From NCBI RefSeq assembly GCF_001428825.1, contig NZ_LMIT01000002.1, forward strand, positions 726,900 to 790,899: a stretch of 64,000 nucleotides of DNA, written 5' to 3'. This document shows, in pieces, positions 46,921 to 54,956 of the stretch (the first letter of the stretch is position 1; each line of letters opens with the position of its first letter). The DNA is from Nocardioides sp. Root240 (GTDB lineage Bacteria > Actinomycetota > Actinomycetes > Propionibacteriales > Nocardioidaceae). The notes under the pieces are model-generated. The model did not search any database and was not told where the DNA came from. It saw only the letters and a list, made by a program, of their open reading frames with translations. The position numbers and the translations under genes are program-made.

Positions 46921-48027
46921 TCAGCCCACCTGCTTGCTCAGGTAGGTGCTCGGCAGCAGGGGTACGTCGAGCCCGTCGTACAGGCCCGGGGCGGCGGTGC
47001 GCAGCCACGGGATGGCGTTGACGAGTCGGTTGGCGGCGGTGGCGTTCCCGCCGGCCGCGCGGTTGCCGCCCTCGTCGGTGGCCTCGACGTTGATCTCGAT
47101 GCGCGGGCGGCCCTCGATGATCACGCGGTGCGCGCCGTCACCACCGTCCGGCGGCAGCGGCCAGTCCAGCGCGCACGCGTTGGTGATCCGGGTGACGTGC
47201 TCGATCACGATCCTCGGCTCACCGTCGACGATGCCCTGCACCTCGAAGCGCAGCGCGCCCTGGGTGCCGGCCTCGAAGTCGCCGAGGGCGGTCGTGACGG
47301 TGGCGTCGAGCGCCTGGCGGTCGACGGTCTCGCGCAGCTCGTCGACCTCGACGCCGAGGGCGCGGGCGATCAGCTGGACCTGTCCGCCCCAGACCATCGA
47401 CGGGATGCCGGGCGCGACCATCATCGGCTCGTAGTCCATCGGCTGTCCCATGCCGACGATGTAGCGGACCGAGTCCTCGGCGTCGTACGTCGAGTAGTCG
47501 AAGATCTCCTGGCAGCGGACCTGGTCGACCTCGGACGCGAGGCCGCTCACCAGCGCGGGCAGCAGGTCATTGCCCCAGCCCGGGTCGATGCCGCTCATGA
47601 ACAGCGCCGAGCCGCCCTCGGCGCAGGCCTTCTCGAGCGGCTCGCGCAGCTCCGCCGGAGCGTTGCGCGGGTCGTAGAGCGCGTAGACCGACGGCGACAC
47701 CACCACCGCGCCACCGGCGAGGGCGCGGGCGATGTCGACGGCGGCCTCCTCCGGTCGGAGCTCGCCGGAGGCGGTGTAGGCCACCGCTCCCCCGCCCTTC
47801 AGGGTGGCCAGGGCAGCGTCCGCGTCGCGGGTCGCGAGCACGCCCGTCGTCCGACCGAGGTCGGCCAGGTCGCCCGCGTCGCGTCCCGCCTTGGCCTCGT
47901 CGCTGACGACGACGGCCGCCAGCTCCAGGCCGGGGTTCGCCACCACGGCCCGGATCGACGCCCGCCCCATGTTGCCGGTGCCCCACACGAGGACGGGGAT
48001 CGGGTAGAACGTGTTCTCATCCGCCAT
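46921..48027 (-). CDS. Dihydrodipicolinate-reductase-like NAD(P)-binding protein
   Basis: A 368-residue protein with a Rossmann N-terminus (PVLVWGTGNMGRASIRAVVANPGLELAAVVV) and a C-terminal domain like that of 2,4-diaminopentanoate dehydrogenase. It is longer than DapB (about 250) and its substrate is unknown. TAGCCT lies 7 nt before the ATG. It pairs with the AhpD-fold gene downstream. A 60-nt palindromic repeat lies about 120 nt upstream. Confidence 0.8.
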   Translation of the reverse strand: MADENTFYPIPVLVWGTGNMGRASIRAVVANPGLELAAVVVSDEAKAGRDAGDLADLGRTTGVLATRDADAALATLKGGGAVAYTASGELRPEEAAVDIARALAGGAVVVSPSVYALYDPRNAPAELREPLEKACAEGGSALFMSGIDPGWGNDLLPALVSGLASEVDQVRCQEIFDYSTYDAEDSVRYIVGMGQPMDYEPMMVAPGIPSMVWGGQVQLIARALGVEVDELRETVDRQALDATVTTALGDFEAGTQGALRFEVQGIVDGEPRIVIEHVTRITNACALDWPLPPDGGDGAHRVIIEGRPRIEINVEATDEGGNRAAGGNATAANRLVNAIPWLRTAAPGLYDGLDVPLLPSTYLSKQVG

Positions 48028-48150
48028 GGAGGGGAGGCTATGCGCCCGCGACGCGTTGCGGTAGTGCGACAGCGCGTCCTTTTTTGAGAAGTCTTGGAAT
48101 TTCTGGGTCTGCGGCGTCGGGGAGCCGGGCGCAGCCGACTCGAAAACGTC

Positions 48151-48210
48151 TGCGGTTTGGTCCCAAACCGCAGAAATCCGGGCCCGCGAGCTGCAGTTCG
48201 TGCCCAATCG
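48151..48210 (+). repeat. Composite palindromic repeat, copy 5 (60 nt)
   Basis: Hairpin unit at 48151-48172 (centre TC), a 19-nt spacer with CGGGCCCG, then half-unit TGCAGTTCGTGCCCAATCG at 48192-48210. Here the flanking genes are tandem on the minus strand: it is 70 nt past the trmH-like stop and 124 nt before the next start. Confidence 0.9.
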
Positions 48211-48279
48211 AGGGGGCTCCCGTAGCCGGAGATTGTGGACCGACCGGCGACACCGATGGGCCCCGGGCGCCCCGTGGAG

Positions 48280-49083
48280 TCAGCGGCGGGCGGTGACGTA
48301 GCAGGCGACAGCGGTCGCGGCGGCCACGTTGAGCGAGTCGATGCCCGCGGCCATCGGGATGATGGCGCGGCGGTCGGCGGTCTGCTCCCAGCGGGAGGTC
48401 AATCCGTGGCCCTCGGAGCCGAGCACGAGCGCGACCTTGTCGAGTCCGGCCACTGCCTCCTCGATCGGTACGGCGTCGGGCGCCAGCGTCAGGGCCACGG
48501 TCGTGTATCCACGGGCGCTCAGGTCCGGGAGGGCGTCGTACCAGTCAGGGAGACGTGTCCAGGGCAGGCTGAACACGGCACCCATCGCGACCTTGATCGA
48601 GCGACGGTAGAGCGGGTCGGCGCAGCGGGGTGCCAGCAGGACGGCGTCGAAGCCGAGCGCGGCTCCCGACCTGAGGATCGCGCCGACGTTCGTGTGGTCG
48701 ACGAGGTCCTCGAGCACCAGCACCGAGCGGGCACCCGCCAGCACCTCGTCGACCGACGGGAGGGGGCGGCGGTGCAGCGAGGCGAGGGCGCCGCGGTGGA
48801 CGTGGAAGCCGGTGACCTCCTCGGCGAGGGCCTCGGAGATGACGTAGCAGGGCGCGGGTGAGCGGTCGAGGACGTCGGCGAGGCCGTCGAGCCAGCGGGG
48901 CGCCATGAGGAACGAGCGGGCGTCGTACCCGGCCTCGAGGGCGCGGCGGACCACCTTCTCCCCCTCCGCGAGGAAGAGCCCGTGCTCGGCCTCGAGGGCC
49001 TTGCGGAGCTCGACGTCGCGCAGGTCGCGGTAGTCGGCGAGCCGGGGGTCGTCGGCGGAGGTGATCTCGACGAGCTCGGCCAT
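48280..49083 (-). CDS. TrmH-family RNA 2'-O-methyltransferase
   Basis: A 267-residue SPOUT methyltransferase. The three SPOUT motifs are visible: LEDLVDHTNVGAILRSGAALGFDAVLL, the VLGSEGHGL knot loop and the C-terminal IPMAAGIDSLNVAAATAVACY. An N-terminal substrate-binding domain precedes them. The rRNA or tRNA target cannot be assigned. Confidence 0.92.
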   Translation of the reverse strand: MAELVEITSADDPRLADYRDLRDVELRKALEAEHGLFLAEGEKVVRRALEAGYDARSFLMAPRWLDGLADVLDRSPAPCYVISEALAEEVTGFHVHRGALASLHRRPLPSVDEVLAGARSVLVLEDLVDHTNVGAILRSGAALGFDAVLLAPRCADPLYRRSIKVAMGAVFSLPWTRLPDWYDALPDLSARGYTTVALTLAPDAVPIEEAVAGLDKVALVLGSEGHGLTSRWEQTADRRAIIPMAAGIDSLNVAAATAVACYVTARR

Positions 49084-49094
49084 CGGGGCGTTCC

Positions 49095-50333
49095 TCAGCC
49101 CTGGAAGGCGTCCGGGTGGGCGACCGCGACGACGTCGCCGATGACGATGATCGCGGGCGGCTTCACGTCCTCGGCGACGAGCCGCTCGGCCAGGGTGCCG
49201 AGGGTGGCCAGGACCGTGCGCTGGGTCGGCATGGTGCCGTCGCAGATCACCGCGACCGGCGTCGAGGCCGCCCGTCCGCCGGCGACGAGCGCCGCCGCGA
49301 TGTGCGGGGCGTTCTCGACGCCCATCATGACCACGACGGTGCCCTGCATCTTCGCCAGTGCGTCGTAGTTGACCAGCGCCTCGGGGTGGCCGGGCGGCAG
49401 GTGGCCGGAGACGACGGTGAACTCGTGGGTCACGCCGCGGTGGGTGACCGGGATGCCGGCGATGCCCGGCACCGACACGGGCGAGGTGAGGCCGGGAATC
49501 ACGGTGACCGCGACGCCTGCCTCGCGGCAGGCGATGATCTCCTCGTAGCCGCGGCCGAAGACGAAGTTGTCGCCGCCCTTGAACCGGACGACGCGCTTCC
49601 CCTCGAGGGCCCGCTCGACGATGATCCGGTTGATCTCCTCCTGCATCGCGGAGCGCCCGCGCGGCAGCTTCGCGACGTCGACCAGCTCCACGTCGCTCGG
49701 CAGGTCGCCCAGGAGCTCCCGCGGTGCGAGCCGGTCGGCCACGACGACGTCCGCGGCCATCAGCGCCTTGCGGCCGGCGATCGAGATCAGCTCGGGGTCG
49801 CCGGGGCCGCCGCCGACGAGGGTGACGCCCGGTGTGCGCTCGGGGAGGCTCTCACGGTGGTGCGGCGCAGCGATCGTGCCGTCGCGCAGGCCGGCGACGA
49901 TCTCGTCACGGACCGACGCCGAGCGCCGCGGGTCGCGGTTGCCGACGACGGCGACGGTGATGCCGGCCTCGCGGCCGACCGCCGGGGTCCAGGCGGTGCC
50001 GAGCGTGGCGTCGTCGGAGCGGACGCAGAAGACGCGTTGCTCCTCGCAGAGCTCGGAGACGTGGTCGTTGACGGCCCGGTCGTCGGTCACCGCGATGACG
50101 TACCAGGTGCCGGCGAGGTCGCCGTCCTCGAACGGACGCTCGTGCCAGGTGATCTCCCCCGAGCCGACCAGGCCCTCGATCGCCGGCGTGACGACCGGCG
50201 ACACGACGTGCACGTCGGCGCCGACGGCGATCAGCTGCGGGACCCGGCGCTGCGCCACGTGCCCACCGCCCACGACGAGGACGCGGCGTCCCTCGAGACG
50301 CAGACCGGACGGGTACGGCGGGAAATCACTCAC
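49095..50333 (-). CDS. cysG: Siroheme synthase: precorrin-2 dehydrogenase/ferrochelatase-like domain fused to uroporphyrinogen-III C-methyltransferase
   Basis: The 412-residue fusion makes precorrin-2 from uroporphyrinogen III and oxidises it. Residues about 1-150 are the CysG-type Rossmann domain (GRRVLVVGGGHVAQRRV); from about 165 it is the SAM-dependent methyltransferase (VTLVGGGPGDPELISIAGRKALMAADVVVADRL, VRFKGGDNFVFGRG, PGLTSPVSVPGIAGIPVTHRG). The GTG at 50333, 9 nt after GGGAGA, is preferred; an ATG at 50342 would sit only on top of the ribosome site. It lies upstream of the TrmH-family gene, 11 nt apart. Confidence 0.92.
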   Translation of the reverse strand: MSDFPPYPSGLRLEGRRVLVVGGGHVAQRRVPQLIAVGADVHVVSPVVTPAIEGLVGSGEITWHERPFEDGDLAGTWYVIAVTDDRAVNDHVSELCEEQRVFCVRSDDATLGTAWTPAVGREAGITVAVVGNRDPRRSASVRDEIVAGLRDGTIAAPHHRESLPERTPGVTLVGGGPGDPELISIAGRKALMAADVVVADRLAPRELLGDLPSDVELVDVAKLPRGRSAMQEEINRIIVERALEGKRVVRFKGGDNFVFGRGYEEIIACREAGVAVTVIPGLTSPVSVPGIAGIPVTHRGVTHEFTVVSGHLPPGHPEALVNYDALAKMQGTVVVMMGVENAPHIAAALVAGGRAASTPVAVICDGTMPTQRTVLATLGTLAERLVAEDVKPPAIIVIGDVVAVAHPDAFQG

Positions 50334-50404
50334 GTCGTACATTCTCCCGACATGCGCCGGGGGGCCACTGACACGGGCCCAGCCTGCGGACTACGTTCGG
50401 TGAC

Positions 50405-50932
50405 ATGAGTCTCGATCGCCCGGTCACCCCGGACCCGTACCCGCTCCTGCCGGCCGTCCCGTCTTTCACCGTCACGAGCGCCGACATCACCGACGGCCAG
50501 CCGCTCAAGGACGACCAGGTCGCCGCGCACGGCAACACCTCGCCGCAGCTGAGCTGGGAGCCCGGCCCCGAGGGCACACAGTCGTACGTCGTCACCTGCT
50601 TCGACCCCGACGCCCCGACGCCGAGCGGCTTCTGGCACTGGGTGCTGGTCGACCTGCCCGCCGACGTCACCTCCCTCGACACCGGCGCGGGTGCCGAGGG
50701 GGCGACACTGCCGGGCAACGCCTTCATGTGCCGCAACGACGGCGGACCCAAGGCGTTCATGGGCGCCGCGCCGCCGCAGGGCGACCAGGTGCACCGCTAC
50801 TACTTCGTGGTGCACGCGGTCCGCGAGGCGACGCTCGGCGTCGACTCCGACGCCTCCGCCGCGGTGGTGTCGTTCAACCTGGCGTTCAAGACGCTCGGCC
50901 GCGCGATCATCCACGGGACCTACCAGCACTGA
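50405..50932 (+). CDS. YbhB/YbcL-family (PEBP/RKIP-like) protein
   Basis: A 175-residue phosphatidylethanolamine-binding-protein fold. DGQPLKDDQVAAHGNTSPQLSWEPGPEGTQSYVVTCFDPDAP, the GFWHWVLVDLP histidine motif and HRYYFVVHAV are typical of bacterial PEBP relatives. Function in bacteria is unknown. TACGTT lies 7 nt before the ATG (leaderless). A strong hairpin follows its stop. Confidence 0.92.
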   Translation: MSLDRPVTPDPYPLLPAVPSFTVTSADITDGQPLKDDQVAAHGNTSPQLSWEPGPEGTQSYVVTCFDPDAPTPSGFWHWVLVDLPADVTSLDTGAGAEGATLPGNAFMCRNDGGPKAFMGAAPPQGDQVHRYYFVVHAVREATLGVDSDASAAVVSFNLAFKTLGRAIIHGTYQH

Positions 50933-50954
50933 TCGCCGCGGGGTTGCTGACCTC

Positions 50955-50998
50955 TTCCTGCGGTTGCTGACGGTTGCAAGCGTCAGCAACCGCAGGAA
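50955..50998. terminator. Perfect 18-bp hairpin between YbhB-like and acyl-CoA dehydrogenase genes
   Basis: Arms TTCCTGCGGTTGCTGACG and CGTCAGCAACCGCAGGAA with loop GTTGCAAG, between convergent genes. GGTTGCTGAC of the left arm also occurs as a direct repeat at 50942-50951. It shares the TGCGGTT/AACCGCA core with the 60-nt repeat family but is otherwise different. Confidence 0.8.
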
Positions 50999-51030
50999 TC
51001 CCCGCCTGAGCGGGGGATCCCTGCAGCGCC

Positions 51031-52182
51031 TCAGAGCCCCATCGACTTGGCGATGATCAGCTTCATGACCTCGGACGTGCCGCCGTAGATCCGGTTGACG
51101 CGGTTGTCGGCGTACAGGCGGGCGATGGGGTACTCGTTCATGTACCCGTAGCCGCCGTGCAGCTGCAAGCAGCGGTCGATCACGCGGGAGGCGACCTCGG
51201 TGCAGAACAGTTTGGCCGAGGCGGCCTCGACCGCGGTGAGCTCGCCCTGGTCGTGCGCCTCGAGCGCGCGGTCGGCGACGGCCTGGGCGGCGTCGACCTC
51301 GGCCTGGCAGGCAGCCAGCTCGAACTTGGTGTTCTGGAAGTGGGCCACCGGCTGGCCGAAGACCTTGCGCTCCTCGACGTACTGCTGGGTGAACCGCACC
51401 GCTGCCGCAGCCTGGGCGTAGGCACCGAAGGCGATGCCGAGGCGCTCCTGCGGGAGGTTCTGGCCGAGGTAGCTGAAGCCGTCGCCCTCCTCGCCGAGCA
51501 GGTCGGACGCCGGGACCCGTACGTCGACGAAGGCCAGCTCGGCCGTGTCGGAGGTCCGCAGCCCGATCTTGTCGAGCTTGCGGCCGACGGAGTAGCCCTC
51601 GGACGTCGTGTCGACGACGAACAGCGAGATGCCGTGGCGGCGGTTGTTCTCCAGCGGCGGCGAGGTGCGGGCGCAGACGATCACGCGGTCGGCGTGCACG
51701 CCACCGGTGATGAAGGTCTTCGCGCCGTTGAGGACGTACGAGTCGCCGTCGCGCTTGGCGGTGGTCGTCATGCCGGCGAGGTCGGAGCCGGTGCCGGGCT
51801 CGGTCATCGCGATGGCGAACATCGTCTCGCCGGTCACGAACCCGGGCAGCCAGCGCTGCTTCTGCTCCTCGGTGGCCAGCTTGAGGATGTAGGGCAGGCA
51901 GAGCGCGACGTGCGTGCTCGAGCCGCCGAAGCTCACGCCGGCGCGGGAGAGCTCCTCGTACTGCACGGCGGCGAACTTGAACGACTCGATGCCGGCGCCG
52001 CCGTACTCCTCGGGGACCTCGATGCCGAAGGTACCGAGCTCGCCGAGCTTCAGGTAGAAGTCGCGCGGGACGATGCCCTGCTCGAACCACTCCTGGTAGT
52101 GCGGCACCACCTCGGCCTCGATGAACGAGCGGATGGTCTTGCGGAAGGACTCGTGGTCCTCGTCGAACACAGTGCGGCGCAT
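51031..52182 (-). CDS. Acyl-CoA dehydrogenase
   Basis: A 383-residue FAD enzyme: MFAIAMTEPGTGSDLAGMTT, SYVLNGAKTFITGGVHAD, and C-terminal LQLHGGYGYMNEYPIARLYADNRVNRIYGGTSEVMKLIIAKSMG. The catalytic glutamate position fits the long/medium-chain type (GGTSEV). The ATG follows AAGGGAGCATC. It stands alone, followed on its 3' side by the 18-bp hairpin. Confidence 0.93.
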   Translation of the reverse strand: MRRTVFDEDHESFRKTIRSFIEAEVVPHYQEWFEQGIVPRDFYLKLGELGTFGIEVPEEYGGAGIESFKFAAVQYEELSRAGVSFGGSSTHVALCLPYILKLATEEQKQRWLPGFVTGETMFAIAMTEPGTGSDLAGMTTTAKRDGDSYVLNGAKTFITGGVHADRVIVCARTSPPLENNRRHGISLFVVDTTSEGYSVGRKLDKIGLRTSDTAELAFVDVRVPASDLLGEEGDGFSYLGQNLPQERLGIAFGAYAQAAAAVRFTQQYVEERKVFGQPVAHFQNTKFELAACQAEVDAAQAVADRALEAHDQGELTAVEAASAKLFCTEVASRVIDRCLQLHGGYGYMNEYPIARLYADNRVNRIYGGTSEVMKLIIAKSMGL

Positions 52183-52247
52183 GATGCTCCCTTCACGACG
52201 GCAGGTGCAGCCATCATGACACCGACACTGTCACGGTCGGCGCGCGG

Positions 52248-52895
52248 TCAGCGCACCGAGCTGCCACCGGCCTCGCGGAGCAGCTGCTCGAACGGAGTGG
52301 GCGCCGCGAACTCGTCGGCGACGCTCCGGCGCGCCGGGGCGGGAGCCGCGGCCGTCGCACCCCCGAGCAGGACGGCCAGCTCGCCGGCCGCGCGCTGCAC
52401 CCGCTTGTCGAGGCTGCCGTCGTCGCTGGCGCCGAAGTCCTCGCTCGCCGCGAACACCCCGGTGGGTACGACAACCGCCCGCAGGTAGGCGAACAGCGGC
52501 CGAAGCGCGTGGTCCAGCACGAGGCTGTGCCGCGCGGTGCCCGCCGTCGCGGCGATCACGACCGGGGTGCCGTCGAGCGCACCCGGCTCGAGGACGTCGA
52601 AGAAGGTCTTGAACAACCCCGAGTACGACGCCGAGAACACCGGCGTCACCACGACGAGCGCGTCCGCGGCCTTCACCAGGTCGAGGGCGTTCGCGAGCTC
52701 GCCCGTCGCGAACCCGGTCAGCAGGTGGTCGGCGAGCTGGTGGGCCAGCGGCCGGAGCTCGACGTGCTGGACGTCGACCTCCCGGCCGCGGGCGACCACG
52801 GCGCGCTCGACCGCGTCGCCGAGCTTGTCGGCGAGCAGCTTGGTCGACGACGGGACGGAGAGTCCCGCCGAGACGACGACGATGCGCTGGGTCAT
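52248..52895 (-). CDS. NAD(P)H-dependent FMN reductase (CE1759-type)
   Basis: A 215-residue flavodoxin-like reductase. VVVSAGLSVPSSTKLLADKL is the flavin phosphate loop and TPVFSASYSGLFKTFFDVLEPGALDGTPVVIAATAG contains the FMN-binding loop. It would supply reduced FMN to the upstream LLM oxygenase gene, which its start overlaps by 4 nt. The pair matches the conserved CE1758/CE1759 arrangement of actinobacteria. Confidence 0.9.
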   Translation of the reverse strand: MTQRIVVVSAGLSVPSSTKLLADKLGDAVERAVVARGREVDVQHVELRPLAHQLADHLLTGFATGELANALDLVKAADALVVVTPVFSASYSGLFKTFFDVLEPGALDGTPVVIAATAGTARHSLVLDHALRPLFAYLRAVVVPTGVFAASEDFGASDDGSLDKRVQRAAGELAVLLGGATAAAPAPARRSVADEFAAPTPFEQLLREAGGSSVR

Positions 52896-54061
52896 GCCTC
52901 TGCCCCCTCAACGAGCACAGCTTCGGTCTCGGCGTCACGGTCGGTCGTCCCGGTCATGGTGTCCTCCGCGTGCACGGTGCCGTCCTTCGCACCACCGGCC
53001 GCCGCGACGAGCGAGGCGTGGGTGGGCGCGTCGGGGATGTCGGCGGGCCGCCCCTCGGCGAAGCCCTTCCGCATCTCCGGGAGGATCTCGCCGAGCAGGT
53101 CCAGCTGCTCGAGCACCGTCTTCAGCGGGAGCCCCGCGTGGTCGACCAGGAACAGCTGGCGCTGGTAGTGCCCGGCGTACTCCCGGAAGGAGAGGGTGCG
53201 CTCCAGGACCTGCTGCGGCGAGCCGACCGTCAGCGGCGTGTGCTCGGTGAACTCCTCGAGCGACGGCCCGTGGCCGTAGACCGGGGCGTTGTCGAAGTAG
53301 GGCCGGAACCGGCGGACCGCCTCCTGGCTGGACCTGTTCATGAAGATCTGGCCGCCGAGGCCGACGATCGCCTGGTCCGCGCGGCCGTGGCCGTAGTGCT
53401 CGAAGCGCTCGCGGTAGAGGTTGACCATCTGGGCGGCGTGCGAGGCGGGCCAGAAGATGTGGTTGTGGAAGTAGCCGTCGCCGTAGTACGCCGCCTGCTC
53501 GGCGATCTCGGGGCTGCGGATCGAGCCGTGCCACACGAACGGCGCGACGCCGTCGAGCGGGCGCGGGGTCGAGGTGTAGCCCTGCAGCGGGGTGCGGAAG
53601 CGGCCCTCCCAGTCCACGACGTCCTCGGTCCAGAGCCGGCGCAGCAGCGCGTAGTTCTCGATGGCGAGGTTGATGCCCTGGCGGATGTCCTTGCCGAACC
53701 ACGGGTAGACCGGTCCGGTGTTGCCGCGGCCCATCATCAGGTCGACGCGGCCGTCGGTGAGGTGCTGAATCTTGGCGTAGTCCTCCGCGATCAGCACCGG
53801 GTCGGTGGTGGTGATGAGCGTGGTGGCGGTCGACAGGATGATGTTCTCGGTCTGCGCGCCGATGTAGGCCAGCGTGGCCGTCGGGTTGGAGGCGATGAAC
53901 GGCGGGTTGTGGTGCTCGCCGGTCGCGAACACGTCGAGCCCGACCTCCTCGGCCTTCTTGGCGATCTCGACGGTCGCCTTGATCCGCTCGTACTCGGTCG
54001 GAGTACGTCCGGTGGTCGGGTCCGTGGTGACGTCGCCGACGGTGAAGATGCCGATCTGCAT
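52892..54061 (-). CDS. LLM-class flavin-dependent monooxygenase (CE1758-type)
   Basis: A 389-residue luciferase-like TIM barrel (MQIGIFTVGDV, VGLDVFATGEHHNPP, GRVDLMMGRGNTGPVYPWFGKD). Substrate unknown. It needs reduced FMN from the reductase whose start overlaps its stop (ATGA). Its promoter (TATAGT, 54127-54122) overlaps the end of the PP2C gene, and a 24-nt palindrome covers the start site, so a repressor probably controls it. GGAG precedes the ATG. Confidence 0.9.
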   Translation of the reverse strand: MQIGIFTVGDVTTDPTTGRTPTEYERIKATVEIAKKAEEVGLDVFATGEHHNPPFIASNPTATLAYIGAQTENIILSTATTLITTTDPVLIAEDYAKIQHLTDGRVDLMMGRGNTGPVYPWFGKDIRQGINLAIENYALLRRLWTEDVVDWEGRFRTPLQGYTSTPRPLDGVAPFVWHGSIRSPEIAEQAAYYGDGYFHNHIFWPASHAAQMVNLYRERFEHYGHGRADQAIVGLGGQIFMNRSSQEAVRRFRPYFDNAPVYGHGPSLEEFTEHTPLTVGSPQQVLERTLSFREYAGHYQRQLFLVDHAGLPLKTVLEQLDLLGEILPEMRKGFAEGRPADIPDAPTHASLVAAAGGAKDGTVHAEDTMTGTTDRDAETEAVLVEGAEA

Positions 54062-54092
54062 GGTGATCCCGCTCCTGGCTGGTGGTGGTCGC

Positions 54093-54127
54093 TGTCACCC
54101 GATCCAACGGGTGACATGTCAACTATA
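54093..54127 (-). promoter_or_regulatory. Operator and promoter of the LLM monooxygenase/FMN reductase operon
   Basis: TGTCACCCG (54093-54101), ATCCAA, CGGGTGACA (54108-54116) is a perfect 9+6+9 palindrome. On the minus strand the -10 TATAGT (54127-54122) puts the start near 54114, inside it, so binding would block initiation. Confidence 0.7.
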
Positions 54128-54851
54128 TTCCAGCGACCGGCTCTCGGCGAACCACCAGCACGGCCCGGTCGTCGTCGCCGCGGTCGACCTGCGCGATGAC
54201 CCGGTCGGCGACGCCGTCCCAGCTCGCGAGTGCGGCCTCGCGGGCCACCTCCTGCAGCCAGGCGATTCCCTCGTCGATGTCGGCGGAGCGCGACTCCACG
54301 ACGCCGTCGGTGTAGAACATCAGCGCCTCGCCGGGCGCGAGGACGCCGGCACTCTCCCCCACCTCGGGGTGGTCGGTCGCGCCGAGCGCGGTCCCGCGGG
54401 CGTTGTCGACCTCCCAGGCGCTGTCGCCAGCCGACCAGCGCAGGGCGGGCGGGTGGCCGGCGCTGCGGATGCGGTACTCCCCCGTCGCCAGGTCCAGCAC
54501 CACCTGCACCGCGGTCGCCATGCTCTCGTCGGAGGGCTGGCGCTGGAGGTAGGTGTTGGCAGCGCCCAGCAGCACCTCGTCCGGTACGACGACGATCAGG
54601 CTCTCCAGCGCCCCGGCGAACTGCACCGCGGCCGGCACGGCCGACGCACCGCTGCCGCACACGTCGACCAGCACCATCTGGAGTCGCCGGCCATCGGCCG
54701 AGAGGTCGCTGACGATGAAGTCGCCGCCGTACTCCAGTCCGGAGGCGGCGAGCATCGCCGACTCGTGCGACCAGCCGTCGGGCAGCGCCGGCATCCGCCC
54801 GCGCGCGAGCAACCGGTCACGGAGCCGGGCCCATTCGGCGTGATCCTGCAT
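54123..54851 (-). CDS. SpoIIE/PP2C-family serine/threonine phosphatase
   Basis: A 242-residue stand-alone phosphatase domain. Metal-binding GLEYGGDFIVSDLS, DVCGSGASAVPAAVQFAGALE, FYTDGVVESR and DDRAVLVVRR motifs are present. No sensor domain (PAS, GAF) precedes it. TAGCCT ends 6 nt before the ATG (leaderless). It is divergent from the 54957 hydrolase across a strong hairpin. Such enzymes dephosphorylate anti-sigma-factor antagonists. Confidence 0.9.
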   Translation of the reverse strand: MQDHAEWARLRDRLLARGRMPALPDGWSHESAMLAASGLEYGGDFIVSDLSADGRRLQMVLVDVCGSGASAVPAAVQFAGALESLIVVVPDEVLLGAANTYLQRQPSDESMATAVQVVLDLATGEYRIRSAGHPPALRWSAGDSAWEVDNARGTALGATDHPEVGESAGVLAPGEALMFYTDGVVESRSADIDEGIAWLQEVAREAALASWDGVADRVIAQVDRGDDDRAVLVVRREPVAGI

Positions 54852-54871
54852 CGGGACAGGCTAAGGGCAGG

Positions 54872-54877
54872 TAGCCT
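54872..54877 (+). promoter_or_regulatory. Possible -10 box in front of the hairpin
   Basis: TAGCCT on the plus strand would start a transcript near 54884, at the hairpin's first base, instead of at the downstream gene. Confidence 0.3.
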
Positions 54878-54881
54878 TCCA

Positions 54882-54925
54882 GCGGGCCCGGTCCGGCCAA
54901 CCCCCCTTGGTCGGACCGGGCCCGC
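54882..54925. terminator. Long hairpin between divergent PP2C and hydrolase genes
   Basis: GCGGGCCCGGTCCG pairs perfectly with CGGACCGGGCCCGC; after one mismatch CCAA/TTGG adds 4 bp, with loop CCCCCC. It lies between two divergent starts, an unusual place for a terminator. Confidence 0.75.
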
Positions 54926-54956
54926 CTACGCCCACGGACTGCCTAGACTCGGGATC

